This document shows positions 8,803 to 17,345 of a stretch of DNA of 64,000 nucleotides, in pieces. Each line of letters begins with the position of its first letter. Position 1 is the first letter of the stretch. Under the pieces are notes generated by a model, which saw only the letters and a program-made list of their open reading frames with translations, did not search any database and had not been told where the DNA came from. Source of the stretch: Maricaulis sp048269565 (GTDB taxonomy: Bacteria; Pseudomonadota; Alphaproteobacteria; Caulobacterales; Maricaulaceae); NCBI RefSeq assembly GCF_048269565.1, contig NZ_JBLXIK010000002.1, forward strand, positions 558,001 through 622,000, in the 5' to 3' direction. The translations under genes were made by a program, and so were the position numbers.

Positions 8803-10236
8803 TCAATCCGCCTGGCCGTTCTCGGCCGCAGCGGAATGCCCCCCGTCCATGGCGGCCTGGTAACAGCCGGGCAGGTTGAGTTCCTGCCCGTTCTCGCGGC
8901 GCGCCTCGTCGACGCGCTGCTGCCAGGCCAGATAAAAACGGTCACCCGTGCGCTCGGCTTCCGCCAGCAATGCCCGCGAAATGCCGGCCCAGCGATCCGC
9001 CGGGCTGTCGCCACCGGTGAATTCCTGGCGCAGGCGGCGGGCGCGCTCATGTCCGAGATCGGCGGCGCGGCGCAGATAGCTGTCGGCGCGCTCCGGGCTC
9101 TCGATCAGGCCGCAGAGGCGGTAGCTGCCCTGGATCGTGCCGGTGCCATAGATCAGGGCGAGATTGAAATTGGCGCTGCCATTGCCGCGATCGGCGGCGG
9201 TGTCGAGCCATTCCAGAGCCGAGTCGATATTCTGTTCCACGCCGAGCCCGGTCGCGAACATGATGCCGAGCAGATTCTGGGAATCAGCGTCGCGGGCATT
9301 GAGAGCGGCATGGCAGATCAGCGTCACCGTCTCCTGCGAATTCAGGGCGCCGGTCTGGTCAAAGCCCATCTCACGCTGGAAATCGCGCACCGAGCGCCGT
9401 GTCACCGGACCGTAGGAACCATCGACCGGCCCCGAATAAAAGCCCAGGGCCGCCATGGCCCGCTGGCGCGAAATCAGCTGGATGATGTCGCCGGAATCCT
9501 CGCGCTCGCTGGCGCCATAGGCGATGCGGGCAAGGCTTTGCGTCGAAGTCGGACAGGAGAGTTGCAGCACGGCGGTCTGCAGGCGCTGCTGCGCGATCAG
9601 CGCGGCCTGGGCGCCGCCGCCATAGGAACCGGCGATCAGGGACTGGTCCCAGGCATCACGGGCCTCATCGGTGCGGCCGACCGCCTGGTAGGCATCGCCG
9701 ACATTGAGCCAGCAGCGCGCCAGGCGCGGCGCGTCGGGACCGTCCTGGCCGGCGGCGCAGATGCGCTGGCCCGGGGTTTCGAAATAGCGGGACCGGGTGT
9801 TGGGGAAGAGCGAGAAACCGCGCGAATCGCGGTCGCGCACCGGCCCGGTATTGAAGGAGAGGCCGCTGCTGCCGCTGACGGTGCGGTCACCCGGCCGGTT
9901 CGCGGCGGCGTCGCCATAGAGCACCGAGCCGGAATAGGGGCTGCCGTTGTCGCCGGTCGCGGGGCTGTCGTAACTGTCCGGGCTGTAATAGCCGAAATCG
10001 GGATCATAGCGCGATGGATAGTCCGTCGAGCCGGTGGCTGGATCCGCCGGCCCCGGCGGGCTGGCTCGCCCGAAACGCCACCAGGGGCGTGTGCTGTCCT
10101 CGGGGCAGTATTCGCTGGCACAATAGCCGGCGCGATAGGCACGCGAATGGGTATAGCCGAGGATGGCCACAAGCCCGATGACGACCAGAATGGTCGCCGC
10201 GACCTGTGTCAGCAGGGCTGTAACCCGATCCATCAT
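8803..10236 (-). CDS. Single-pass envelope protein with peptidoglycan-binding and Sel1-repeat regions
   Basis: About 477 residues from the ATG pair at 10236/10233; a GGGGGG run upstream makes these likelier than 10275, which lacks a ribosome site. One N-terminal membrane segment (VAATILVVIGLVAILGY) is followed by a Pro/Gly/Ser/Tyr-rich linker of about 100 residues, a TPR-like stretch (CWLNVGDAYQAVGRTDEARDA), a PG_binding_1-like module (ALGFYSGPVDGSYGPVTRRS) and Sel1 repeats (LLGIMFATGLGVEQNIDSAL, NFNLALIYGTG). This mix recalls periplasmic organisers such as the C-terminal part of PodJ, but the order differs and I would not call it PodJ. Probably anchored in the inner membrane and facing the periplasm. 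Confidence 0.78.
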   Translation of the reverse strand: MMDRVTALLTQVAATILVVIGLVAILGYTHSRAYRAGYCASEYCPEDSTRPWWRFGRASPPGPADPATGSTDYPSRYDPDFGYYSPDSYDSPATGDNGSPYSGSVLYGDAAANRPGDRTVSGSSGLSFNTGPVRDRDSRGFSLFPNTRSRYFETPGQRICAAGQDGPDAPRLARCWLNVGDAYQAVGRTDEARDAWDQSLIAGSYGGGAQAALIAQQRLQTAVLQLSCPTSTQSLARIAYGASEREDSGDIIQLISRQRAMAALGFYSGPVDGSYGPVTRRSVRDFQREMGFDQTGALNSQETVTLICHAALNARDADSQNLLGIMFATGLGVEQNIDSALEWLDTAADRGNGSANFNLALIYGTGTIQGSYRLCGLIESPERADSYLRRAADLGHERARRLRQEFTGGDSPADRWAGISRALLAEAERTGDRFYLAWQQRVDEARRENGQELNLPGCYQAAMDGGHSAAAENGQAD

Positions 10237-10275
10237 CCAGACACCCCCCGTCGATGTCATCCGCGGTGCCGTCAT

Positions 10276-10295
10276 TGGTTAACCGCTATTAACCA
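10276..10295 (-). promoter_or_regulatory. TTAA-rich inverted repeat upstream of the Sel1 protein gene
   Basis: A perfect 7-bp inverted repeat, TGGTTAA and TTAACCA, separated by 6 bases, lies about 40-60 bases upstream of the likely start at 10236. It contains TTAACCAT, a CtrA half-site, but the two TTAA cores are 6 rather than 7 bases apart. Possible operator only. Confidence 0.3.
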
Positions 10296-10383
10296 TACTA
10301 GCTGTGGGTGCTGTCCAGCGCCATACGCCTGAGGCGAGTTTGTTGATAAATTTTCGCAATCTGCCGGGGAATGTTGCTTTTTC

Positions 10384-10404
10384 TCCAACAGGTTGAATGT
10401 TGGA
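10384..10404 (-). terminator. Weak hairpin downstream of the pheST operon
   Basis: TCCAACA and TGTTGGA form a 7-bp stem with a 7-base loop just after the nucleotidyltransferase stop. No T-run follows on the minus strand, so it is at best a weak or factor-dependent terminator. Confidence 0.3.
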
Positions 10405-10419
10405 TGCAACAAACACCTG

Positions 10420-11034
10420 TCAGGCGAGTGCGGTGCGCTCGAAGGTGATTTCCGGCCATAGCGCCTGCTGGCGCTCGCATTTGGCGTTCCAGCCGACCGG
10501 GTCAGCCAGCGCCTCAACCGGACGGACATGCAGCGAGAACAGCTCGCCGAGGCCGTAGGGCGCCAGCACCTCCATCTTGCCCGCCGTCTCGAGCCGGACG
10601 GCGACGGCATGGGTGTGCGAGGCGAAATGCGAGACGGCATCGGTCGTGCTGGTCAGGGGCGCGCGGGTGACGCCGTGCTTGGCGCCAAACCAGAGATGGA
10701 CCCGGGCCTGGTTGCGGATTTCGACGATGGCGTCGAGATCGCCAAACACGGCATCGCCGGCCTTGATGACGACATCCTCGGCCGCTTCACCCAGATCAGA
10801 GGCGTCGAAATAGCCGAGATCATAATCATTGACGCCATGGGCCGGGTCGCGCCCGGTCAGGGCATTCCACACCGCCTGGTAGACGGCGCCGGCCATCAGG
10901 CCGTGATCGGGCAGACCCATCGCGGCCGCGCGTTGCAGCACCGTCATCGCCACCGGATTGGCCTGCACCGCCGCGACCAGAAAGGCCTGCTGTTCGTCAG
11001 CCGAAGCATTGGCGAGGCGGCGCGGGTCCGGCAT
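10420..11034 (-). CDS. Nucleotidyltransferase family protein (NTP_transf_6/DUF925-like)
   Basis: 204 residues. The stretch VYQAVWNALTGRDPAHGVNDYDLGYFD followed by DLDAIVEIRNQARVHLWF matches the COG3575/DUF925 family, predicted minimal nucleotidyltransferases with acidic metal ligands in the DYD motif. The start codon overlaps the pheT stop by one base (TGATG), so it is the last cistron of the pheS-pheT operon. Its substrate is unknown. Family recognition is moderately confident and the activity is inferred from the family. Confidence 0.75.
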   Translation of the reverse strand: MPDPRRLANASADEQQAFLVAAVQANPVAMTVLQRAAAMGLPDHGLMAGAVYQAVWNALTGRDPAHGVNDYDLGYFDASDLGEAAEDVVIKAGDAVFGDLDAIVEIRNQARVHLWFGAKHGVTRAPLTSTTDAVSHFASHTHAVAVRLETAGKMEVLAPYGLGELFSLHVRPVEALADPVGWNAKCERQQALWPEITFERTALA

Positions 11035-13433
11035 CAGCTGCGCAGCGTACCGCCAGTGGCGCCGGTGACCTTGGCGATCACCTTGGCGGCGACGGCGTCG
11101 ATATCCTCATCGGTCAGCGTCTTGTCGCGCGGCTGCAGCACAACCTCGATCGCCAGCGAGGTCCGGCCCTCGGGCACACCCTTGCCGTCATAGACGTCGA
11201 ACACGGTGACATCGCTGATCAGCGCCTTGTCGGCGCCCTTGGCGGCGCGGATCAGGGCATCGGCGGCGACGCTCTTGTCGACCAGGAAAGCGAAATCGCG
11301 CTTCACCGGCGTCAGATCGGCGCGGTCGAGCTGGGTGCGGGCCTTGAGGCTGTTGGCCTTGCGCGGCTGCGGGATGGCGTCGAGCACAATCTCGAACGCC
11401 AGCACGCGGCCATCAATCCCCAGTGCCTTGAGCACGCGCGGATGGATCTCGCCAAACTCGGCCATCACATTCTTTGGCCCCAGGCGCAGCACGCCGGAAC
11501 GGCCCGGATGCCACCAGTCGCGCGCTTCCGGCGCCACCTGCAGCGAGCCCGCCGGCGCACCGGCGGCATCCAGCGCCGCCATGGCATCAGCCTTGACGTC
11601 GAACACATCCGGCGCCCGGCTGCCGGTCCAGTGACGGCCGGAGGTGATGCGGCGCACGCCGGTCGCGACCAGCAATTGGCCGTCGGGCTGGTCGGTGAGA
11701 TAGACCGGGCCAACTTCGAACAGGCGCGCATCGGCAAGGCCGCGATCGGCATTGGCCTGCAAGGCCGTCAGAAGATGGATCAGCGCCGTCGGGCGCATCA
11801 CGTCGAGTTCCGAGGAGATCGGGTTTTCCAGCGCCAGACCAGTCCCGTGACCGCCAAACAGCGCTGCCTGCGAGGTCTCGCAGAAGGACCAGGTCACGGC
11901 CTCCTGATAGCCCCGCACGGCCAGGGCGCGGCGGGCATGGCGGGCCCGCAATTGCATCACCGTCGCCGGGGCCTGGCGGCGCACCGAGGGACGTTCCAGC
12001 GAAGTCGCGACCAGCTTGTCGAAGCCGTGAATGCGGGCGATTTCCTCGACCAGATCGGCCTTCAAGGCACAATCCATCCGCCAGCTCGGCACACCGACGG
12101 TCAGCACATCGCCGGCACCGGTCGGCTTGAAGCCGAGCGTGGTCAGGATGCGCAGGATTTCGGCGCGCGGCAGGTCGAGCCCGGTCAGGCGCTTGACCTC
12201 TGTGATCGGGAATTCGATATCGGCCGGCGCCGCAGGCGTTTCGCCGAAGACGACCGTCTCGGAGGCTTCGCCGCCACAGATGTCGAGGATGAGCCGCGTC
12301 GCGTATTCGATGCCGTCACGCACCGATTGCGGATCGACGCCGCGCTCGAAGCGGTATTTGGCGTCGCTGTCGATGCCGGTCGCCTTGGCGGTGGCGCGGG
12401 TGATCAGCGGATCAAACCAGGCGCTCTCGATGAAGACATCGGTGGTGGCCTCAGTGCAGCCCGAATAGGTGCCGCCCATGATGCCGCCAAGACCAAGGCA
12501 ATGCGCTTCATCGGCGATGACGCACATCGTCTCGGTCGGCGCATAGCTCTTCTTGTCGAGCGCTTCGAAGGTATCGCGCTCGCCGGCACCGCGGCGCGCA
12601 TGCAGATTGCCGCTCAGCTTGGCCGCGTCGTAGACGTGCAGCGGGCGGCAGCGATCATAGGAGATCAGATTGGTGATGTCGGCGAGCGCATTGATCGGGC
12701 GCAGGCCGATCGATTTGAGCAGGGTCTGGATCCAGTCCGGCGAGGCGACATTCCTGACGCCGCGGATCAGCCGGCCGGCAAACACCGGACAGGCTTCCGG
12801 CCAGTCGAGCTCGACCTTGATGGGACAAGGGAATGTGCCCGGAACCGGCTCGATCGGGACATCCTTGAGCGTGCCGATGCCGGTGGCGGCGAGATCGCGG
12901 GCGATGCCGCGCACGCCGAGCCAGTCGGGCCGGTTGGGGGTGACCTCGAAATCGATGACGATATCGTCCTGGCCGAGCGCCACGACAGCCGGCGTACCGA
13001 CCGCCCAGTCGCCGTCGAGATCGATAATCCCGTCATGATCCTCGCCGAGTTCCAGCTCCTTGGCCGAACACATCATGCCCGAGCTTTCGACGCCGCGGAT
13101 CTTGCGCGGCTTCTTGTCGAGGGCGAAATCCAGGCCCGGAATATAGGCACCAAGCGGTGCATAGACAGCGCGCATGCCGGTCCGGGCATTGGGGGCGCCG
13201 CAGACGATCTGTTTGATGCCGTCAATCGTCTCGACGGTGCAGACGCGCAGCTTGTCGGCATCGGGGTGGGCGACGGCCTCCTGGACATAGGCGACCGTGA
13301 AGGCGCCGAATTTCTCGGCCGGATTGTCGATCTCTTCGATCTCGAGCCCGGCCATGGTCATGGCTTCGGCAATCTCGTCGAGCGAGGCGTCGGTCTCGAG
13401 ATGGTATTTCAGCCAGGAAAGCGGGAATTTCAT
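11034..13433 (-). CDS. pheT: Phenylalanine-tRNA ligase beta subunit
   Basis: 799 residues, full length for bacterial PheT. It opens with MKFPLSWLKYHLETDASLDE, then the EMAP-II/OB tRNA-binding domain (about residues 40-148, AHPDADKLRVC), the B3/B4 editing domain (centre about residues 215-390), B5 (about 400-475, ITEVKRLTGLDLPRAEILRI) and the C-terminal ferredoxin-fold anticodon-binding domain (RDFAFLVDKSVAADAL to the end). With PheS it forms the alpha2-beta2 enzyme that charges tRNA-Phe. The start overlaps the upstream unknown gene by ATGA. Unusually, it is separated from pheS by that gene. Confidence 0.97.
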   Translation of the reverse strand: MKFPLSWLKYHLETDASLDEIAEAMTMAGLEIEEIDNPAEKFGAFTVAYVQEAVAHPDADKLRVCTVETIDGIKQIVCGAPNARTGMRAVYAPLGAYIPGLDFALDKKPRKIRGVESSGMMCSAKELELGEDHDGIIDLDGDWAVGTPAVVALGQDDIVIDFEVTPNRPDWLGVRGIARDLAATGIGTLKDVPIEPVPGTFPCPIKVELDWPEACPVFAGRLIRGVRNVASPDWIQTLLKSIGLRPINALADITNLISYDRCRPLHVYDAAKLSGNLHARRGAGERDTFEALDKKSYAPTETMCVIADEAHCLGLGGIMGGTYSGCTEATTDVFIESAWFDPLITRATAKATGIDSDAKYRFERGVDPQSVRDGIEYATRLILDICGGEASETVVFGETPAAPADIEFPITEVKRLTGLDLPRAEILRILTTLGFKPTGAGDVLTVGVPSWRMDCALKADLVEEIARIHGFDKLVATSLERPSVRRQAPATVMQLRARHARRALAVRGYQEAVTWSFCETSQAALFGGHGTGLALENPISSELDVMRPTALIHLLTALQANADRGLADARLFEVGPVYLTDQPDGQLLVATGVRRITSGRHWTGSRAPDVFDVKADAMAALDAAGAPAGSLQVAPEARDWWHPGRSGVLRLGPKNVMAEFGEIHPRVLKALGIDGRVLAFEIVLDAIPQPRKANSLKARTQLDRADLTPVKRDFAFLVDKSVAADALIRAAKGADKALISDVTVFDVYDGKGVPEGRTSLAIEVVLQPRDKTLTDEDIDAVAAKVIAKVTGATGGTLRS

Positions 13434-14059
13434 TGCTCGTCCTCCGGCCGGGATAGGGCCGTTTCAGGTGATGTCGGGGCCGGGTTGGCGGCGCCCAATT
13501 GTTCAAACGCGTCGTCGGCGCCGACTTCGCACTGGTTCACGCGCCGGGCGAGCGCACCGCCGGCGGGCACAGTCTCCCAGCAGCGGTCGAACACAGAGCA
13601 ATAGCAAACGCGCACTTCCCAGGCGTTCCAGCTCGACGCGGCAGCGTTGAGCTCGGACGGGGTGATATCCGCGCGCGACCACCGGATATTGATCGGGGTC
13701 ACGCTTTCATTGGGGGCCAGGGCACGGCCGGTCAGCCCGGCCCATGACAGGTTATAGCCATCGGGCAACTGGGCGCGATAGCCCTCAAGCCCGGACTGCA
13801 ACTCGCCATCGCGATACAGCGAAACGCGGCGGATCAGCGCCGGTCCGACGCCATTATTCGCGACGGTAATTCCCATACTGGCTTCGGTCGGCATGGTCGA
13901 GACAAAGCCATCGACCTGGAGCACGGGATAGACCGCGCCATGCTGCTGCGCCCGCATCACCCGGCCCTGGTCCCAGGCGACAAACAGCGCCGCGATGCCC
14001 ACAAGCATGGCGCCGATCCCGGTCAGGGTCTGGTGGTTATGGGTGAACCAGCGCCACAT
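13430..14059 (-). CDS. Unknown single-pass membrane protein between pheS and pheT
   Basis: 209 residues, not recognised. One N-terminal membrane segment (TGIGAMLVGIAALFVAW) precedes a probably periplasmic domain with NNGVGPALIRRVSLYRDGE, which resembles a beta-sandwich, and four cysteines (VCYCSVFDRCW and a later one). It begins 2 bases after the pheS stop and overlaps the pheT start by 4 (ATGA), so its translation should be coupled to pheT. A membrane protein inside a tRNA-ligase operon is odd. It may simply be carried along in the transcription unit. Confidence 0.7.
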   Translation of the reverse strand: MWRWFTHNHQTLTGIGAMLVGIAALFVAWDQGRVMRAQQHGAVYPVLQVDGFVSTMPTEASMGITVANNGVGPALIRRVSLYRDGELQSGLEGYRAQLPDGYNLSWAGLTGRALAPNESVTPINIRWSRADITPSELNAAASSWNAWEVRVCYCSVFDRCWETVPAGGALARRVNQCEVGADDAFEQLGAANPAPTSPETALSRPEDEQ

Positions 14060-14061
14060 GA

Positions 14062-15144
14062 CTAGCTCAGCCCTGTCGCCATATTCGCCTGCAGCAGCGG
14101 CGAGAAGCCGTAATGGCCGAGCCAGCGCTGGTCGGAATTGAAGAAATCGCGCAGATCCGGGGCGCCGTATTTGAGCATGGCGAGGCGATCAACGCCCATG
14201 CCGAAGGCGAAGCCCTGGTATTCGTCCGGATCGAGGCCGCAATTGCGGATCACATTCGGATGCACCATGCCGCAGCCGAGGATCTCCATCCATTGCTCGC
14301 CGGAGCCCACCTTCACCGCTTGGCCGACACGCTCATAGCGCACATCCATCTCCGCCGACGGCTCGGTGAAGGGGAAGTGATGCGGGCGGAAACGGGTTTC
14401 CACCTGGTCGGTCTCGAAGAAGGCGGCGAGGAAATCCTCCAGCACGCCCTTGAGGTGACCCATATGGGTCTCCCTGTCGATCACCAGGCCTTCGACCTGG
14501 TGGAACATCGGCGTATGGGTCTGGTCCCAGTCACAGCGATAGACCCGGCCCGGCGCAATGATGCGGATCGGCGGCGTCTGGCTCATCATGGTGCGGATCT
14601 GGACCGGCGAGGTATGGGTGCGCAAGACCTTGCGCTGGCCTTCCGCGTCCGGCTGCATGAAGAAGGTGTCCTGGGTATCGCGCGCAGGATGACCCTCGGG
14701 GAAATTGAGGGCGGTGAAATTGTGGAAGTCATCCTCCACGTCCGAGCCTTCGGCGACGGCAAAACCCATATCGGCGAAGATCACGGCGAGCTCTTCCATC
14801 ACCTGGGTGATCGGATGGATCGAGCCTTGCGGTTCCGGCCGCACCGGCAGGGTGACATCGATGGTTTCCGAGGCCAGCGCCGCATCGAGGGCGGCTGCTT
14901 CCAGCATCGCCTTGCGTGCATCGACCGCCGCGCCGAGCCGGTCCTTGAGACCATTCAGCGCCGGGCCCATCACCTGGCGCTCTTCCGGGGTCATTTTGCC
15001 AAGGCCCCGCATCATCAGCGAGACAGACCCCTTCTTGCCCAACGCCCCGACGCGCACGGCATCAAGGGCCGCCGCATCGGTCGCGGCGGCGATCTGTGCG
15101 AGCACATCGGCTTCGAGTGCGTCGAGAGCAGCGGTATCGGTCAT
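14062..15144 (-). CDS. pheS: Phenylalanine-tRNA ligase alpha subunit
   Basis: 360 residues, normal length. An N-terminal coiled-coil region that contacts tRNA (about residues 1-85) is followed by the class II catalytic core: PVRPEPQGSIHPITQVMEE, motif 2 (VLRTHTSPVQIRTM) and motif 3 (FAFGMGVDRLAMLKYG). The start at 15144 has GGGACG upstream. First gene of pheS-unknown-pheT-nucleotidyltransferase. I looked upstream for a Phe-rich leader peptide and terminator, as in the E. coli operon, and saw none. A 6-1-6 palindrome, GCGTAT-G-ATACGC, lies at 15241-15253 and could be an operator or simply overlap a -10 region. Confidence 0.97.
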   Translation of the reverse strand: MTDTAALDALEADVLAQIAAATDAAALDAVRVGALGKKGSVSLMMRGLGKMTPEERQVMGPALNGLKDRLGAAVDARKAMLEAAALDAALASETIDVTLPVRPEPQGSIHPITQVMEELAVIFADMGFAVAEGSDVEDDFHNFTALNFPEGHPARDTQDTFFMQPDAEGQRKVLRTHTSPVQIRTMMSQTPPIRIIAPGRVYRCDWDQTHTPMFHQVEGLVIDRETHMGHLKGVLEDFLAAFFETDQVETRFRPHHFPFTEPSAEMDVRYERVGQAVKVGSGEQWMEILGCGMVHPNVIRNCGLDPDEYQGFAFGMGVDRLAMLKYGAPDLRDFFNSDQRWLGHYGFSPLLQANMATGLS

Positions 15145-15310
15145 GTCTTCGTCCCTGGCCAGTCGTGCACGGGTTTAGCGCCTGGCATTTCAGGTGTCGA
15201 CAGGGCTTGTCGGTGGAGGGGGATGCCGGGTGGGGGATGGGCGTATGATACGCGGCCCCGGCGGAGCGTCTTGGTGTCGCCTGATTAAGGGGACTTACAT
15301 TAGCACTCCT

Positions 15311-15344
15311 CTTATTTAAGCAAAACGCCTATTGCTTAAATAAG
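15311..15344. promoter_or_regulatory. Perfect 13-bp inverted repeat before the Fic gene
   Basis: CTTATTTAAGCAA (15311-15323) and its exact reverse complement (15332-15344) flank an 8-base spacer. It is AT-rich in a GC-rich region and abuts the GTG at 15346. The position and symmetry suggest an operator, possibly read by the winged helix at the Fic protein's own C-terminus, which would make the gene autoregulated. Confidence 0.7.
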
Positions 15345-15345
15345 G

Positions 15346-16545
15346 GTGCCGCTCCATATTCGGCGCATGGGCGATTTCGACGTCAATCTGCGGCTGGGCC
15401 GCTTCATCGAAACCTCCGTCGCGGGCGAGCCGGTGCGCGCCTTCGTGCCGCCATCGCTACCACCCGTGCCGCCGATCGACGTGCTGACGCTGCTGGAGTC
15501 ACTGAGCCGGGCGGAGCGGGCCCTCGGGCGGCTGGACGGTATCACCATGTTGCTCCCCCGTCAGGAACTCTTCCTCTACATGTATGTGCGGAAGGAAGCC
15601 GTTCTTTCCTCGCAGATCGAAGGCACGCAATCGACGCTTTCCGACCTGCTGCGCTTCGAAGCGGAAGCGCAAGCCGGTCAACCTATCGACGACGTCCGCG
15701 AAGTCTCGAACTATGTCGATGCCATGATGTACGGTCTAGAACGTCTGGAAGATCTGCCACTTTCCTTGCGTCTGATCCGCGAAATGCATGCCCGACTGCT
15801 ACAGAGCGGACGAGGGGGCAAAAAAAATCCTGGCGAGTTCCGGCGTTCGCAAAACTGGATTGGTGGTACACGCCCTGGCGACGCGCTCTTCGTGCCGCCC
15901 CCAGTCGAGGAACTGGACGGTTGCCTTGATGCCCTGGAGCGATTCATACACGAGGACGAGTCGCGGCTACCTGCCTTGATCAAAGCCGGCCTGCTCCACG
16001 TTCAGTTCGAGACCATCCACCCGTTTCTCGATGGCAATGGCCGGATCGGCCGCTTGCTGGTGACACTCTATCTTTGTGCCAATGGAGTATTGCGCAATCC
16101 GCTGCTCTATCTGAGCCTCTACCTCAAAACGCATCGCTCCGAATATTACCGGCTGCTTCAGGACGTGCGTGAACATGGCGCGTGGGAAGCCTGGCTTGAG
16201 TTCTTCCTGATTGGTGTCGCGGACACCGCCAATCAGGCTTTCGATGCCGGCAGCCGGATCGTCGAATTGTTCAAGGAAGATCGGGACCGTATCACGGTGG
16301 AAAGCGATCGCGCAGGCTCGGCGCTTCGGGTCCATGACTTGTTTCAGCAGAACCCATATCTGACGGCCAAGTTGCTCGTGGAGAAAACCGGCCTTACGGC
16401 ACCAACGGTGAATGCGGCGTTGGCCGATCTGGTGCGTCTCGGCGTGGCTGAAGAAGTCACAGGTCGCAAGCGTGGTCGCGTATTCAGCTACTCGCGCTAT
16501 CTCGCTATCCTCAGCGAAGGCGCTGACCCCCTCTCCGACAAGTGA
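15346..16545 (+). CDS. Class II Fic-domain protein (predicted AMP-transferase) with C-terminal winged helix
   Basis: 399 residues from GTG 15346, or 392 from ATG 15367; neither has a clear ribosome site. Order: a Fic N-terminal helical region (VRAFVPPSLPPVPP, then ALGRLDG), an inhibitory helix with the (S/T)xxxE(G/N) motif at Ser88-Glu92-Gly93, the catalytic motif HPFLDGNGRIGR beginning at His225, and a C-terminal HTH (LTAKLLVEKTGLTAPTVNAA). The full catalytic motif predicts AMP transfer from ATP to a protein hydroxyl, held off by the glutamate of the inhibitory helix. The gene's base use is somewhat more AT-rich than its neighbours, including a run of seven A's, which hints at horizontal acquisition. 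It sits alone between pheS and rplT. Confidence 0.93.
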   Translation: MPLHIRRMGDFDVNLRLGRFIETSVAGEPVRAFVPPSLPPVPPIDVLTLLESLSRAERALGRLDGITMLLPRQELFLYMYVRKEAVLSSQIEGTQSTLSDLLRFEAEAQAGQPIDDVREVSNYVDAMMYGLERLEDLPLSLRLIREMHARLLQSGRGGKKNPGEFRRSQNWIGGTRPGDALFVPPPVEELDGCLDALERFIHEDESRLPALIKAGLLHVQFETIHPFLDGNGRIGRLLVTLYLCANGVLRNPLLYLSLYLKTHRSEYYRLLQDVREHGAWEAWLEFFLIGVADTANQAFDAGSRIVELFKEDRDRITVESDRAGSALRVHDLFQQNPYLTAKLLVEKTGLTAPTVNAALADLVRLGVAEEVTGRKRGRVFSYSRYLAILSEGADPLSDK

Positions 16546-16689
16546 AGCCGGCAGCGGTCTCGCCAGCAAATGATTCGCAATCCGTCGAAGTCTCGGCATG
16601 AGGTTTGTGGTGGGCCTGGCGCCGAGGCGTCTGGCACTCACACAACAGCAGGATATGATCCCCGACTTGGATGGCACCCCCAAAAACGA

Positions 16690-16723
16690 AAAAAGCCCGC
16701 CGGCATCGCGCCAGCGGGCTTTT
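16690..16723 (-). terminator. Intrinsic terminator of the rpmI-rplT operon
   Basis: On the minus strand AAAAGCCCGCTGGC, a short loop, GCCGGCGGGCTTTTTT: a GC-rich stem of about 10 bp, with one wobble pair, followed by a T-run. It lies about 20 bases after the rplT stop. Confidence 0.88.
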
Positions 16724-16744
16724 CCGTAACTTCAGTCGTCCAGC

Positions 16745-17101
16745 CTAGGCCAGCGCAGCTTGCGCCTGGTCAACCAGGGCCTTGAAGGCGTCCGGCTCAT
16801 GGATGGCGATGTCGGAGAGGACCTTGCGGTCGACTTCGATGCCGGCCTTGTTCAGGCCGTTCATCATCGTCGAATAGGTCATGCCGTGCAGTCGGGCGCC
16901 GGCATTGATGCGCTGGATCCAGAGGGCGCGGAAGGTGCGCTTCTTGGCACGGCGGTCGCGATAGGCGTACTGGCCGGCCTTCTCCACAGCCTGGACGGCA
17001 GCGCGGAAGGTGTTCTTGCGACGGCCGTAATAGCCTTTCGCTTTCTTGATAACTTTTTTGTGGCGGATGGCCGTAGCCGGGCCGGATGTCACTCGTGACA
17101 T
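16745..17101 (-). CDS. rplT: 50S ribosomal protein L20
   Basis: 118 residues, the family length. MSRVTSGPATAIRHKKVIKK, then KGYYGRRKNTFRAAVQAVEK, then FRALWIQRINAGARLHGMTY are L20 signatures. L20 binds 23S rRNA early in large-subunit assembly and in some bacteria represses its own operon. It follows rpmI by 27 bases and is followed by an intrinsic terminator. infC, the usual first gene of this operon, is about 3.2 kb upstream here. Confidence 0.98.
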   Translation of the reverse strand: MSRVTSGPATAIRHKKVIKKAKGYYGRRKNTFRAAVQAVEKAGQYAYRDRRAKKRTFRALWIQRINAGARLHGMTYSTMMNGLNKAGIEVDRKVLSDIAIHEPDAFKALVDQAQAALA

Positions 17102-17128
17102 GGTATGCTCCTACTCAATGCCGGGGGC

Positions 17129-17329
17129 TTAAAGGCCGTACGGGAGATATTTCTTGATGATCTTCGTATCCTGAGCGGACAGGACGACCTGTCCCCGCTT
17201 GTCGCGGATCTGCTTGGGGGTACGCTTGATCATGCCGTGACGCTTGCCGGTCTGACCGGCTTTGATCTTGCCCGTGGCAGTGAGCTTGAAGCGCTTTTTG
17301 GCGCCGCTCTTGGTCTTCATCTTCGACAT
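17129..17329 (-). CDS. rpmI: 50S ribosomal protein L35
   Basis: 66 residues beginning MSKMKTKSGAKKRFKLTATG, the standard L35 N-terminus. An AAAGGAG sits 6 bases upstream of the ATG at 17329; an in-frame ATG two codons earlier touches that ribosome site and is therefore rejected. It ends in KKYLPYGL. Cotranscribed with rplT. A small perfect hairpin lies just upstream of the ribosome site. Confidence 0.97.
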   Translation of the reverse strand: MSKMKTKSGAKKRFKLTATGKIKAGQTGKRHGMIKRTPKQIRDKRGQVVLSAQDTKIIKKYLPYGL

Positions 17330-17345
17330 TTCCATCTCCTTTGCT

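Noticed and set aside
7948..10332. A 794-codon open frame on the plus strand
   Set aside because: It lies opposite the lipoprotein and Sel1 genes, is rich in Arg, Gly and Ala, and has no domain pattern; it is a GC-skew shadow frame.
11442..13604. A 720-codon plus-strand frame opposite pheT
   Set aside because: Antisense shadow of a certain gene with no protein signature.
15241..15253. GCGTAT-G-ATACGC palindrome upstream of pheS
   Set aside because: Short; a 6-1-6 dyad can arise by chance and I have no regulator to assign.
15145..15310. Possible Phe leader peptide and attenuator before pheS
   Set aside because: No Phe-rich frame and no terminator hairpin with a T-run on the minus strand.
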